DNA of 64,000 nt from Cycas panzhihuaensis (Eukaryota > Cycadophyta): NCBI GenBank assembly GCA_023213395.1, contig CM041465.1, positions 166,291,741-166,355,740 on the forward strand, in the 5' to 3' direction. Of this stretch, positions 22,998-35,475 are shown piece after piece. Under the pieces are notes generated by a model that worked only from the letters and a program-made list of their open reading frames with translations, was not told the DNA's origin and ran no database searches. The first letter of the stretch is position 1. Each line of letters begins with the position of its first letter. The position numbers and the translations under genes were made by a program.

Positions 22998-23750
22998 GGT
23001 GAAAGCTGGTTTGAAGTGGAACTTGGGGGATGGGAATTCCATAAAATTATGGGAGGATGTTTGGTGTGGCATAATAAGCCTTAAGGAACACCCCGAGCTC
23101 ACTCCTCTCCAAGCCCCTTACGAGAGACTTTACGATCCCTATGTTAAGGACTATCTAATTGGGAGGGGTAGAAGTAAGAGATGGAGGAATTTTAAGGATC
23201 TCCAAGGGGATTTGATTCCTCAAGTAGGGGTAGCCAAACTAAATGAGATCCTTAGCAAATATTATATCCCCAAAATAAGCAGAGTTGACTCAGTCATTTG
23301 AGCTACTAGGGAATACTCAGTGAACCAAGGTTATCTTTACCTTTGCCTAGAGAGAGGGGACCAGAAGAATGAGCTCTTAGATGTTGTTTGGAAATTGAAG
23401 CTTATTCCCAAAATCACCATCTTTTGGTGGACTTACCTTAGAAATAGTACTCTAATGGTGGACAATCTCATGAGGAGGGGGTTTCAGCTGACAAACAGGT
23501 GTTCCCTGTGTCGCTCCGAGGAGGAATCTATAGATCATATCTTTCTTTAGTGCACCTTCTTGGGTGAGGTTTGGAGACTTCTCCTGGACCTTTTTGAGAT
23601 GGAGTGGGTCCTCTCCGGGAATATTGTAGACTAATGGCAGACTTGGCATAGTCCATTTAGAAGTGTTATCTTGGGTAGAGCATGGAAAAATTCTGTCCCA
23701 GTGCTGTCCTAGAATATATGGAAGGAAAGAAATAGAAGGATTTTTTGGGA
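22998..23750 (+). pseudogene. LINE ORF2 C-terminal part, zf-RVT domain relic
   Basis: The reading KWNLGDGNSIKLWEDVW matches the segment 'WxxGdGxxixfWxDxW' that follows LINE reverse transcriptases. Then FWWTYLRNSTLMVDNLMRRG and CSLC...ESIDHIFL carry the zinc ligands of zf-RVT, and NIWKERNRRIF is the block linking to RNase H. Stops fall after SRVDSVI, after HIFL and before NIWKERN; at least two sit where Trp (TGG) is expected, giving TGA or TAG. Confidence 0.85.
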
Positions 23751-23934
23751 CAAATAGATGGACCTGAAGTCTATATTTAATGTCATATGCATTGAGGTTA
23801 AGGAAAACATAGAAAGTATTGATGAGAAGCGTACGGTGCCTATTGAAGGCAAGATCTTGTACAAATGGGGTATAAGACCAAATATTATGGTAGGGACCAC
23901 AAGAACATGTCTTTGGACTTCCCTTGAGGAACAC

Positions 23935-24402
23935 TGGTTTAAAATAAACTTTGATGGAGCTTCAAAAGGTAACCCTAGGGAAGCTAGTGGTGGTGGCATT
24001 TGTAGAGATGCTAAAGGCAATCCCATTTGGGCCTTTGTAGATTATTATGGCCATCAAACAAACCATTTCCCTGAGATTGTAGCTATGCTCAAAGCAGTGA
24101 ACCTCGCCTTGGAAGGGGGCCTTCCCAAGGTTATCATTGAGGGGGTTTCTCAGAACATAATAAATCAGTTGAAAGGCATAGTCGTTTCTGACTAGAGATT
24201 TTAGCCAATGATCAAGGATGCTCACGATGTTCTAAAGGATCTTATGGACATTCAGATCTGGCATACTTTTAGGGAAGGCAATAAGGTAACTGACTTGCTG
24301 GCAAACTGGGGGGTTAGGAATAGGAGAACAATTGTTTGGAGGAAGGATTTACTTGAGAAACTTATGAGATTAGTTGAGTCTCAGAATCATTGTGACAACT
24401 AG
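23935..24402 (+). pseudogene. LINE RNase H relic (RVT_3 type)
   Basis: FDGASKGNPREASGGG starts a plant LINE RNase H with its first catalytic Asp. FPEIVAMLKAV keeps the Glu. IIEGVSQNII has Val where the third acid (usually 'EGDS') should be. REGNKVTDLLANWG keeps the last Asp. A stop pair at 24193-24207 splits the domain. The final patch ends at 24402, ~155 bp before the poly(A). Confidence 0.85.
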
Positions 24403-24568
24403 CCATGGGGCTTGTCTTAGCACTTCTTAGCTTATAGACTTTCCCTAGACCATGGGGGTGTCACGATCTCTCATGCTATGGATGATAATTCACTTTGGAT
24501 GTACTAGGTTGTGGGAGCCTATTCTTCAAACCCATATTTAATTACTTTTGACCTTATAAAAAAAAAAA

Positions 24569-24585
24569 AACTTAAAATGGGATTT
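24569..24585 (+). repeat. Target-site duplication of the LINE, right copy
   Basis: Identical to 22981-22997 and placed immediately after the A tail. Confidence 0.9.
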
Positions 24586-25702
24586 ACTTTATAAATCTAA
24601 AATTTAGCAAATTATACTTCCAAAGATACAAAATATATAAATATACCACTTATGGAATCATTCACAATAGATAGTTGATATAAGCCATTCAACCATCAAA
24701 GATAAAATATATTTGCAAATGCATACCAAAGATATACCATATAATTAAAATACTAAAAGATCTTAATATATTAAATAAATTTATAATACATAAGTGATCT
24801 TAATGGTGAATAAGATTGTAATTCTCACACAAAAATATTGGCCTTTAGGATGGCCTACTTCCAAGTTGTTGTCTTATAAGTTTAATTTATTATAAAATCC
24901 CTAAGCTAAAATAAGAGATCTATGAAATTTACAAATAAGAGTCTTGATGTGTATTTATGGTACATAATACCTCCATGTAATTTCTTATTAGCTAACATTT
25001 TTATGAATTACTGTGGACATGGTGATTCAATATTACAAGTTAACCTAAAGACATTTCATCTATAATCCTTATACGAAATCCTAGATATTTTTTCTTTATA
25101 ATTCATAATAAGTTGATTTTCTATGAAATGTAAACATGGAATACTTAATCACCACCCAAAGAAACATCACACAACATGACCAAGAATATACAATCTACTC
25201 TATACAACTAGTGGATAACAACAAGACTTAGAAATCCTAAAATTTGGGTTATTACATAATATACTTGACCACTCAAACAATATGAAAGATAAGGAATTTA
25301 TAAAGGCTTATTAGTTATCCTTGATATAGTTAATCATGTATAAGTAAGTGATGGTATTACACCAATGTTAATGGTGAACCACTTATTGTTAATATTCATA
25401 TAATAGGAATTCAAGAGAATTTTTGTTTCTAACTATATAATACAACCTTATAATAAATAGATCCATGGGAACACCTTGGAGTAACTCATATGGATAAAAG
25501 ATATATTAATCAAGTATGAACAATAGACAAAGTGCATACTAAAATATGAACATACTAACACAAACACCATAGCTTGGCTACCTATGTAAATTGTACTTTT
25601 AAGATTCATAACCTAATTATGTGTATGTTTAGGGCATTATGTATATTATATTATAAGATAACTATGGCTACTAATGATTAATATAAAATTTCATTCATCA
25701 TT
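24586..25702. other. AT-rich spacer between LINE and E3
   Basis: No gene or repeat recognised. The last five bases TCATT nearly match TCATC after the E3 3' LTR. Confidence 0.4.
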
Positions 25703-25950
25703 TGTTATGACCCTCCTTAAAATCTAATTGATTAATTAATCATTAAGTGAAAGGGTACCTTTGAATGGTTCTGGCTATTTATGAAAGGGCTCTATTATGT
25801 ACATATAAATAGGCTCTCAAATGTAAGATTTATTATCAATTATTTATCAATCAACTTATTTGGTCTTTTAATTGTGAAACTCATCAAAGCACTCTTGTGT
25901 AATCATTAAGAATCAAGTGACCTCTCAAGTTATAGAGAAGTTCTATAATA
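25703..25950 (+). repeat. 5' LTR of E3
   Basis: 248 bp, paired with 29280-29527. TATAAAT at 25804-25810 is a probable TATA box and is preserved in the partner. Confidence 0.87.
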
Positions 25951-25952
25951 AG

Positions 25953-25970
25953 TGGTATTCGAGATTCTAT
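25953..25970 (+). other. Degenerate primer-binding site of E3
   Basis: TGGTATTCGAGATTCTAT starts two bases after the LTR. It resembles the initiator-Met type TGGTATCAGAGC with changes. Confidence 0.55.
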
Positions 25971-26855
25971 CCTAGCCTTGATTTTAGCCTTCAATAGACC
26001 TAAACATCTAAAGCTGCTAATGTTCAAAAACTAATAATATAAAAGCCATTGCATCTAACATTTTTAACATATATTATATATTTGGTGACTTACAATATAT
26101 ATTCTATTGCCTTATTAAGTGGATATATATATAAGCATTCATTGGCTTCGTAATAACAAAAATTTAAGCCACTAGGTTGGTGTTGGTTATAAATTCACTC
26201 ACTTGCATTATGATTAATCTCACCAAAGAAGTCTTGTCTCCTTACATTTTCGTCTAACCAGAAATGTTGTGTCATCTAAAACCCACATTTTATAAGAATC
26301 AATTATTACCATAAAGGATCTTTTACATATCCCCACTACTTATCACATTCACTATTAAAATATATACATGTATATGATTATCTCTATCTTCCCTATATTC
26401 CTCTTCCTTTTTGCATGTATATGTCTATCTTCCATTAAAATATATATGTCTACATGTATATCTCCATCTTCCTTGTGTTCTTCTTTGTCTTCCCTTTTGT
26501 TCCATCATCTTCCCTTTCCTACATTTGTCTAGTTTTGACTATTTAATTCTATTTTCTCACTAGTTTTTAATTATTTGTTTGCCTTTCATCACCTATCTAC
26601 TTGTATTCATCTTCTATCCTTCATCATTATTCACCTTTTGCCCTTTGTCATTGTTCACATAGAACACATCACATTAATATTATGTTACCCTACTTAGTTA
26701 CATCATCTCATATAGTCGTACAATATAGTTAACACCTTATCATATTATATATACTATAATGCTATATTATATTATATTACATTACATCAAAGATATAATA
26801 TAAATAATATTATATATACTTAGTATATAACATTATATTCTATAATATATTAGTA

Positions 26856-26867
<12 letters not shown>

Positions 26868-26910
<43 letters not shown>

Positions 26911-26926
26911 TTTTTTTTTTTTCTTT

Positions 26927-26963
<37 letters not shown>

Positions 26964-27009
26964 ATGTATATCTATCTATATATATAGACATATATATATA
27001 CATATATAC

Positions 27010-27103
<94 letters not shown>

Positions 27104-27127
27104 ATATATATATATATATATATATAT

Positions 27128-27180
<53 letters not shown>
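26868..27180. repeat. Compound TG / T / TA microsatellite
   Basis: A ~40-bp (TG)n tract is followed by about 15 T, a short TA run, a second (TG)n, then ~180 bp of nearly pure TA with rare C or G interruptions. Open frames across it are artefacts of the dinucleotide repeat. Confidence 0.97.
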
Positions 27181-27839
27181 GATATATCAAAGCTCTTGGT
27201 CATTCCATAACCCACCAGTCATTAATAGGCATCTCTTAACTTAACTAATAGTTAATCATTTTCTATAGCCAAGTAAACATGATAGATAATTGGTGGAATT
27301 ATACTTATATCATTATAAAGATAACAAACATTAAAGAAATGGCTAACAATTCAATCTAAAAAGATATAATCGAACATATTACCTAATCAATCCATGAAGT
27401 AATTCAAACTTTAAATGCTCTCTTAAACCATATATTACATTGGATATTATACAAATTAGAAATCATAGTAGTAGACTAGAAAGAAGACATAATTGTTTCT
27501 AATTTGGAAGATGAGGGAATTAGTCATCAGTCATATGCTAGAACCTAATCCATAAAGAATCATTTTGGTACTCACACAACTTAAGTTAATCTCGATAATG
27601 AAGTTATCAAGAAATATCTTAATGACTACCAAAATCCAACTCTTAAAGAATAAAAAGTAGTAGGATTTAAAGCATATTTCAACTATTTATAAACTATACA
27701 ATTGTAGAAAAAGCAAAAAAACTAGAAAAAATTATAATATAATGTTTCAATATTAAATAGAAGATACATAAACCAAGATTATGGATTCAATAAATAAAAA
27801 AATATTTTCATCTAGTTGAAATTAAGCTAACTAAACAAG

Positions 27840-28430
27840 TTACACTATAACCCTACCCATGGATGGGATAGCATATGAATGGTGGCAGTGTCTAGAATGA
27901 ACCATATTTCAAAACCAATTGCGAGCATGGAAGGAATTTATCTACTTATTCATTGAAATATTTAGAATTATAACTAATTATTATTACTATTATAAATTGT
28001 AAAAGTGAAAACGAGCTAGATCTATAAAAGAATACAACACATCATTCATTAAGTTGATCTATGTATTGGAAGATAATCTGAATAGTATACTCATTCAATT
28101 ATACATCGATGGATTGATAATAGAGATCTAATCCAATGTTAAGGTCAAAGAACCAAAAGATCTTATCAAGGTAATATAATTAGCTAGAATACATGAAGAT
28201 AAGCTCAACATATTACATAAAATAAATACAAACCCTTGTATTCCTCCACCTATCTGATCTAATCCATTAACAAATGCTTAATATAAACCACTATCAATTA
28301 ATTTGAATCAACTTGTCAAACCAATTATTTAAAAGATAAGAACATAATAAGAAGAGTTAAGGAAAAAAGACTTATGATTTAGATGTGAAGAGAAGTGGGG
28401 TCCTAGGCATCGATATCAAAGGAACTGGTT
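27840..28430 (+). pseudogene. E3 gag relic with gypsy zinc knuckle
   Basis: GIAYEWWQCLE near 27865 is the Ty3/gypsy capsid block (usually 'GxAxxWWxxLE'); patches such as FIEIFRI and FIKLIYVLED follow in order. At 28375-28416 the knuckle reads stop-FR-C-EEKWGPR-H-R-Y, where relatives have C-F-x-C-xEKWxPGHRC: the first Cys codon is now TGA and the last is TAT. Numerous stops make it non-coding. Confidence 0.7.
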
Positions 28431-28619
28431 ATATATAATTAGACTATTGCCTAGTGATAATATAAATGAAGAAGAATAAGAATAAGGTTTAGAAGATAAC
28501 AAAGGAGATTATCATAATTATTAGTATTAGAGAAGTTACTACAATCTCGAGGTTGATGATCCAAAAATGTTATCATTATCTATGAGCAATTTCACTCAAT
28601 CTAATACATTAAAACTATA

Positions 28620-29036
28620 AGGATTAAAAATTAAGCTCTTATAATCTTAGTAGATACATGCAACATTCATAATTTTATTAATAAAAATTGTGTTTAATAA
28701 CTAAAATTATTTCTATTAAGGACTTCTTATTTCCAAGTAAGTATTATAGGAAGATAGGTAATATCAGGCTAAGGTTTGGTGAAAAACCTTAGTCTCACTA
28801 TAAGCAATGTCAGCATTATTAAAAACTTTTAAGTCATTGATGTGGGAGGTATATATTTTATTTTAGGTAGTCAATGGCGTAGTACACTTGGAACTTTCAA
28901 AATGAATCTAAATAAGTTATTTATAATATTCAAGAAGGAAAGAAGAACCATCATGTTTCCAAGAAAAAAAAAACTAAGAAAATTTGAAGTAATATCACGT
29001 AAGTATATGGATGAAGAAACTGGGAAGCATCCTTAA
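28620..29036 (+). pseudogene. E3 aspartic protease relic
   Basis: IILVDTCNIHNFIN at 28641-28682 matches the retropepsin block 'VLIDTGSTHNFI'; catalytic Asp is present but Gly is Cys. In the same frame, GGIYFILGSQWRSTLG at ~28845-28890 matches the second conserved block ('xDxVLGxQWLxxLG'). The frame closes at 29036, ~230 bp before the polypurine tract, with no RT in between. Confidence 0.7.
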
Positions 29037-29265
29037 AATATAAGAGCTCATGAAAAATATTGCCAAATTCTTTAAACATAAATATTTTCCAATAAAAGCA
29101 TGTAATATCTGAGTAATCTCCTAGTGGACACAAACTCAATGAATATTCAAACATATAAGAGAACACATCTCTATCGAGATAAAATTTCAATACAATATCA
29201 TATAAATTATGATATTCATTTTAAAGACTACTAATATTTGGTTATGTTTCATGGGTGAAACATAT

Positions 29266-29279
29266 TAAGGAGGAGGAAT
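29266..29279 (+). other. Polypurine tract of E3
   Basis: AAGGAGGAGGAAT and flanking A precede the 3' LTR start. Confidence 0.7.
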
Positions 29280-29527
29280 TGCTATGAACCACCTTAAAAT
29301 CTAATTCATTAATTAATCATTAAGTGAAATGGTACCTTTGAATGGTTGTGACTATTTATGAAAGGGCTTTATTATGCACACATAAATAGGCTCTCAAATA
29401 TAACAATCATCATCAATTATTTATCAATCAACTTATTTGGTCTTTTGATTGTGAAACCCCTTAAAGCTCTCTTATGTAATAATTAATAATTAAGTGTCCT
29501 CTTACGTTATGAAGAAGGTTCATAACA
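29280..29527 (+). repeat. 3' LTR of E3
   Basis: 248 bp, begins TGCTATGAACC where the 5' LTR has TGTTATGACC; ends CATAACA. Confidence 0.87.
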
Positions 29528-30279
29528 TCATCGTATGAAATTTCATGAGTGGAAGTATATATAAGTGAGTTGATAGCAAGAGAAGGCGGTATCATATGGT
29601 AGATTGAAATTAAAGATTAAGTATGAAGTTTATATCATGGATATTTATTTAAGATGTAGATGTGGGACTCATTCAAGATGATTATATAGTAAATCAACAT
29701 TAGCCTTTGTCCTTGATGTTGGATCATATTTAATATAATAAGTGATAGTTGCTTGGTGTATCACATATAAATAACTTAGATTTATATCATAATATGTGTC
29801 ACTCTTCATAAATGATTCTTTATCAATTGTTGTATTCTCATAAATGTGGTTATATCATGATGTGTCTTAATACATGATCCTAGTATATACATATATGATA
29901 CACCATCATCTCTATACACATGATACTGATTTTTCTCTCATTGTTCTTCCTAGAATTAATCCAAAGAAAATCTACTTATCATCTAGTATTATTGCTAATC
30001 TAGAAAGTAATAAGGGTCCATCCTATCATAATTTGTGATAAAAACTAGTGATTAAAAGTGAGAATCTAAGGTTGAGGGTAGGGGATAAAGAGTTGAAGAA
30101 TTGAATTGTGCACAACACAACCTTTATTAGAGAGGATCATAACCCAGTAGAATAACTACACAAAATGGTGATAAATAAAAATTTCTAACTTTTAGTGAAG
30201 TAGTGGATTAAGTTTAACATGTCATTATAAGGTGTGTGAAACATTGTGGATCATAAATAGAGAGTCAAATAATACACAT
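29528..30279. other. AT-rich spacer
   Basis: Nothing recognised; it is probably the LTR or leader of the gypsy relic that starts at 30280. Confidence 0.3.
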
Positions 30280-31270
30280 TGGCTAAAGGAATTTATAGTA
30301 ACACTATATAATATGGCAAATGATTGGTATAGATAATTCAAGGATGACTAATTAAAGGATTAGAAGACATTAAAGAAAATATTGATAAAAGAATATTGAC
30401 TATTATATGATGATAGTATGGTGGTATAATTTAAAATAAGAACCTAAGAAGGCAATATAAAGTTATACTACTAAGATAGAGATGTTACTAAGGAAAATGG
30501 AAAGTTAGGTAACTAATGAGCTATAAAAATGATTGTTTTTAGAAGGTCTATTACCAAAATATTGAAAAAGGCTTTATTTCATTCCACCCAGATCATATCA
30601 ATAGGAGTTAGGCTAAGAAATGATCTTAAAAATTGAAGATAAGATAGATGCATGACATTAGATGGAATTCCTATAATAGGAGGAACGAAGGGAACCAACA
30701 TCTTTCATTGGTATATTAGATGAAGACTTAACATAGATAATAAGCAATTTGACATCATAAAAAATAGTATTTGTAAAGGCATGATTACACAAATTGATAC
30801 AAAGGTTGAATGTCTAGATTGTTAAGTACCATTAAGAACATATTATTAAATATGAAAGATAAGAAACTATGATACTAAAGAATGTGGCTTTAATATTAAT
30901 GCATGAGGAAGATAGGATTATGATGAATTCTTAACCAAGGAAGAACCCAACCAATGAGGATTTAGAGGAGGGAATTTACCAATGGGAAGATTAGTATGAA
31001 GTGATCCCTTGGGGAGGCATATCATATAATACTTTAAACGTAAGTTACAAGCTCATTTCATTTGAGGTTTTCCTAACAAATAAAAAAATTATTCCATAAT
31101 ACTATGCCAATGGTATGGTCTAAAGGATCATGATGATGATCACTATCCACAATAAGATAAGTTTGTAAGTTTTATAAGATTTGAACCCCTAAAGAAATTG
31201 AATCATAAATCCACCTTAGCCCTATGCAGTGTACATGGGGAAAATGAAAATCTAGAAGTATCCAAACCTA
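30280..31270 (+). pseudogene. Ty3/gypsy gag relic with zinc knuckle
   Basis: On the plus strand the capsid pattern WLKEF...LYNMANDWY...LLYDDSMVV...EGNIKLYY matches gypsy gag blocks 'LxGxAxxWYxxL' and 'LLRDDxEIVxEI'. At 31105-31146 the reading C-QW-Y-GLKD-H-DDDH-Y is a CX2CX4HX4C knuckle with the second and last Cys turned to Tyr. The frame continues to ~31320 with a Lys/Glu-rich tail. A worn protease-like IDIDASS lies near 32565. The element was probably broken by the insertion of E4 at 32738. Confidence 0.6.
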
Positions 31271-32733
31271 AAAGAAGAGAAGAAATATGTTTTGAAAGCA
31301 TAATATATAATAAATATGCTTAATCCCAATCATAAACACTTTCCTAAGAAACCTCACTATCATTAACCAAACCTCAAGTAAGGTAATCATTGTGGGAAAC
31401 CCACAAGTTTCATACATCAAATATGTTAGTAAAAATAAATACACTTGTGGAGTGACTATTGAAAATAAAAGTCCCAATAAAGTGGATATATTTATTAGCT
31501 TGTGATCTAATAATTGCCTAAATAATAGTTTATTGAGCATGTAGATGGCTGGAGTGCAAGAGAAGTACCAACTATAATTATAATATTAGAAGATTTCCAT
31601 GTGGGTAAATAAATCATAAGTGATCCAAGCATGGATAACATTCAGGATGATTAACATATTACAAATTTAAGGGTGGATCAAGATGTAAAATTGGCCATTT
31701 AAATACTCCATCAGACACTAGAGCATATAGTGGTAGATAGAGGAGGAGGGAGGTTGATATAATATGAAAGACTACTTGGAGGAAGTTGAGGGAACTAAAT
31801 TTATAACCATGTCATTTCTTATTAAGACTAGAAAATCAACGTAGAATAAAGCCCCTTAGGATGCTAATGAGATAAAAAAATTAAGATCTTAAATTAATTA
31901 TTTTTATAAATTTCATATCCATTTTTATAATAAAAATAATGCTATTAGTGTATAATAATTTACTTAGATAATAATGGTTATAAGGTGTGCATGCCATTTA
32001 GAATTAGGGATATAATACATTAACAATCAAGAAAAATAGAGAAAAACTATTGGTGAATCTAAACCATGATATAACAAGACAAGAAATCATATATTTAAGT
32101 TCATCAAATGATAAAGCAAATAATGAGGTAGAATCTAAATAGGATGAAATAGAAAACCATACAAGTTTATGAAATATGCATAATCCATTTAATGTAATAC
32201 ACTAGGAAAGTTTATATATTTTTATTAAAACCCAAATTGGAACTATTATAATATTAGACTAACCTATGCAAAAGAGGCTATATCTAGTGTCATAAGTGAT
32301 CCTTAACTCCTGACTTTTTATCTCATTAATAACTTTTCTCTTAATTTCTAATGAACTGTCGTGGGTTATTTTATGTAATATTTAAAGGAATGTAAATTAG
32401 GATGGAAGGCAATGGTTAAGCATGAATTTCTTGATATTTGAGAAGATATACACTAAAGAAAACTAAGGGATTCCCCCTAGAGGAGGCTACTTAATATAAC
32501 ATAATTGTGAAAGATATTATATATAATTCTATGTTGGAAAGCTATTGCACATATCGTTATTGATTGATATTGATGCATCTAGTTATGCCTATCAATAAAA
32601 ATGATATATCTAGTAGATCCATTTATAATATTTGATACTAATAGGGTCATATGATTAGTGAGATGGGATAACCTCCAACTATGGTTTGGACAAGAGGCAA
32701 CTTATTGTGAAAACAATCTCATTCCTTCCCTTA
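31271..32733. other. AT-rich remainder of the gypsy relic
   Basis: Only the weak LLIDIDASS protease-like patch near 32560 stands out. No other coding or repeat structure was recognised. Confidence 0.3.
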
Positions 32734-32738
32734 ATAGT
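32734..32738. repeat. Target-site duplication of E4, left copy
   Basis: ATAGT, identical to 48878-48882. Confidence 0.85.
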
Positions 32739-35463
32739 TAGATGCGCATCTATGGGATAATCACTAAGCTCGGTAGGAGTGATGGTAGTCGATGGTGTAG
32801 GTGAAAACCTACAAGGAAAGAAAGTATCACGCAAGGTGCCCCGTGCGTCGAAGCGTGAGTTTAGGACCTACGGATGATACCCAACTACCTTGAAGTGGCC
32901 CTTAATCCAGGAAAGAGAGAGGGAAAACAGGAAGGGTCGCCTGGATAGACTCAAGAGGAAGATCATCCCACCCTTGGATGGCTAGAAGGGCAGAAGAGGA
33001 GTCTTCAAAGGCTTCCCTATGATGGAGGGAAACGGACGTGGACAAGGTAAGCGAGAGCCTACAATGTAGTCGGGTTCCTCTTGGTTATTTAACCAAGCAA
33101 ATAGGGCCAAGAGGAGGAGAGAGAGGGAGAGAGATAACTAAACCAAAGTTTCCTTTAATGATTCAAAGGGAAAAAGGAAAAGGAAAAGCGGATAGATGTC
33201 ACACATGCAAGTAAGCAATATCAAATGGAATGAACCAAAAAGGTAAGCTAGGATTTGTTGGAAAAGGAAAGGGAAGAGTGAGTTTCCTATAACATCCTTT
33301 TCCTATAGGAGTTGAGTATATGATATGCAAGCATACAAGTACAAATAAATGATACCATTTGCCCTTTTTACTTTTACGTGACCTACTTAGCTAGAACATA
33401 GATTCCAAATAAAAGTAAAAAAGGGGAAATGGGGGGTTAAAGGAAAGATATGCGTACCTAGAAGATGTAGCGGCTGACAAGAGGCCTCACCCCATGCGCA
33501 ACACATGTTCTTGTGTCAATCCATATATGTGTAACCAAGTCTTGACATGAATGATGAGAGGGGCTTCCTTACCTTCCCCTTTGTGAAAAGAAAGCAGAAT
33601 AGAAGGAAGCAAAAGTAAAGAACAAAACAGTAGATCTTACCTAGATCTGGATGTTTTATACCTTTATGAGAACTCCACATTAACCTGCACATGCACCAGC
33701 TTATCCCTTCTATGAAGGAGCTGTAAAAGACAAGATATATATATGTAAGTATATGTGTAGTATTTGTGTTAAAATGTTAGGAAAGACAACCACTACAACA
33801 AGCTCCAAAATCCTCTCTCAAGTAAGCATACACATCAAGCAAAATGGAGTGAAGGGAAGCCTCAAGATGGCTAACCCTCCACTAGGTTCTCCACACAACT
33901 CTCTAGCACAACAAGATGGGGGTAAAAGGAAACTAATGATAGCCAAGATAACATAAGGATAAAAGTGACGAAGCATTGGGGAAATATCCAAGGTGTGGAG
34001 TTGCTATGGGCAGTAATCCGATGCACAAACCCTTGCCAATATTATCAAGGGGTACCCAATAATACAAGGGACACTACGGGGGTCCAAACAAGAGGCGTGC
34101 AGGCTTGGAATCAACATAGCAAGGGGCTACATATGCTGATAATCCAATATAGGCCTAAGGCTCACCAACTCCTAATTAACCCAAGAGGAGCATGGAGCAA
34201 GAGAAGAAAAGGTGGGAAGGGGATTGCCCTTAGAGAGAAGGACTAAGTGGGGGTTGCCCCCGCCTTGCTCTCTTTACCCAACCTTATGGTTCTTCTCTTG
34301 CTACTCCCTTAAGGAAAACTAGCAAAGGGAAGGTCGAAACCTGGAAGTAACAAGCCCAACACAATGAAAACAAGCTTTGCTACAATCAAACTTGAAGGAA
34401 ATAGGCAAACAAACCAATAAATGGGTCCAATATGGAGATAACTTACCATAAATCTAGAGAAAAGGGGTTTGGAAGACCTGCTGGGCTGATATAGGGCAGG
34501 TCTATCCCTATAACCAGTGGAGAAGAAGATCCCTGCAAGGGTTTACAGGAGAAATCCCAAGAGATAGCTGTAAGGGACACTTGCTAGGTGAGTTGGAGAA
34601 GAACAACACCAAAATTCGCTTAATAACACTTGGAGGGAGGCTTCCCACCATGGAGGAAGGTAGTTGTAGGCGGAAGTACGTTGTAGCAGAAAGAGAAGAA
34701 GAGCAGAAGTTGCAGCAGGAAACAATTGTATTGAGGAGCAAAAAATCATCTAAGTGTCCTCAAAATGATGAGGATTTAGGAATTTATACCTATCCCAGCC
34801 CCAAACATGCGAATAGGGTGCGAATGGGGCTGAGGTGGATGCGAGGCCATGTGGCGATTCAGTGGGAAATGTGAGAATTACCATGGTAGTTTTTAAAAAA
34901 TAATTGACAATAATCGCACTGCAGTAAACTTCATGGTACTGCTAAGTTTACAGTGGTGCGGGACTAGAAAGGTAGAATGGTAAAATTCTAGGTTCTGGGA
35001 GCCTGAGGAGGTGATGTGGCAGGCCCAGGAGGGGCTGGCCCTCCTGTCTAGGTGGCTAAGACAATCCAGATGGGCATGTGGACAAGACCAAAAGGGGCAT
35101 TAAAGGCCAAAGGTTCCAGAAATAAGGTGCTAGGAGCTCAAAGTTAAGGCATGAATGGGTCACACAAATCAAATGAAGCTTGAGGCGGTGTGAAGACAGC
35201 GCAGAGGGTCGTAAAGTGCCATGGGGATGTAGCTACCTTACGGAAAGGTAGATTCCGCTGGGGTTGTCATAGGCTTATAATACGACAAGCGGCATGACCA
35301 GGTAACAAATGCAAAGTGATTGTACAAATGAAACAAGCAGTCATGCAATGAGGCAATACTTTCATCAACCTTTCCAAAAGAATAGTGTGAGTGAAAAGGA
35401 AGAAACATACCTGAGCCTACCTGAGTCGACCTATCTGTATCCATTCCTAGTAGTTGGGAAACA
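32739..35463 (-). repeat. 3' LTR of E4
   Basis: 2725 bp. On the plus strand it starts TAGATGCGCATC and ends TTGGGAAACA. It matches 46129-48877 throughout; the partner has a ~40-bp extra segment near 48065-48105. By eye the first ~165 bp differ at about 23 positions, all but one transitions. Several short frames here (for example 33965-34246) are LTR noise. Confidence 0.93.
34775..34795 (-). promoter_or_regulatory. Possible TATA box of the E4 LTR
   Basis: On the minus strand GGTATAAATTCCTAAATCC follows a GC-richer GGGGCTGGGATA. The same motif occurs in the other LTR near 48210. It is a plausible core promoter for the element. Confidence 0.45.
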
Positions 35464-35475
35464 CTACCCCCTTGG
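35464..35475 (-). other. Polypurine tract of E4
   Basis: On the minus strand CCAAGGGGGTAG directly precedes the LTR start TGTTTCCC. Confidence 0.7.

Larger units (their letters stand above)
22998..24568 (+). mobile_element. 5'-truncated LINE insertion with poly(A) tail
   Basis: The ~1.57-kb insertion lies between identical 15-17-bp direct repeats and ends in a pure A run (24558-24570 including shared bases). It encodes only the last part of a plant LINE ORF2: the region after RT, a zf-RVT zinc domain and a C-terminal RNase H. The 5' truncation, A-tail and variable target duplication are the marks of target-primed reverse transcription. About six in-frame stops show it is dead on arrival or old. 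Confidence 0.93.
25703..29527 (+). mobile_element. Internally deleted Ty3/gypsy element (E3)
   Basis: Two 248-bp LTRs (25703-25950 and 29280-29527) share the TGTTATGACC start, a TATAAAT motif and the ATAACA end. A degenerate PBS follows the left LTR, and AAGGAGGAGGAAT precedes the right one. The interior holds worn gag, zinc-knuckle and protease patches only; RT, RNase H and integrase are absent, so the copy is a deletion derivative. Flanks TCATT/TCATC form a near-match target duplication. A 300-bp TG/TA microsatellite lies in its leader. Confidence 0.85.

Noticed and set aside
26866-27190. Open frames of 72-103 codons with CV and YI repeats
   Set aside because: They are translations of the TG and TA microsatellite.
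33753-34874. Plus-strand frames in the E4 3' LTR as host genes
   Set aside because: They lie in an LTR, lack known motifs, and the other LTR copy does not keep all of them.
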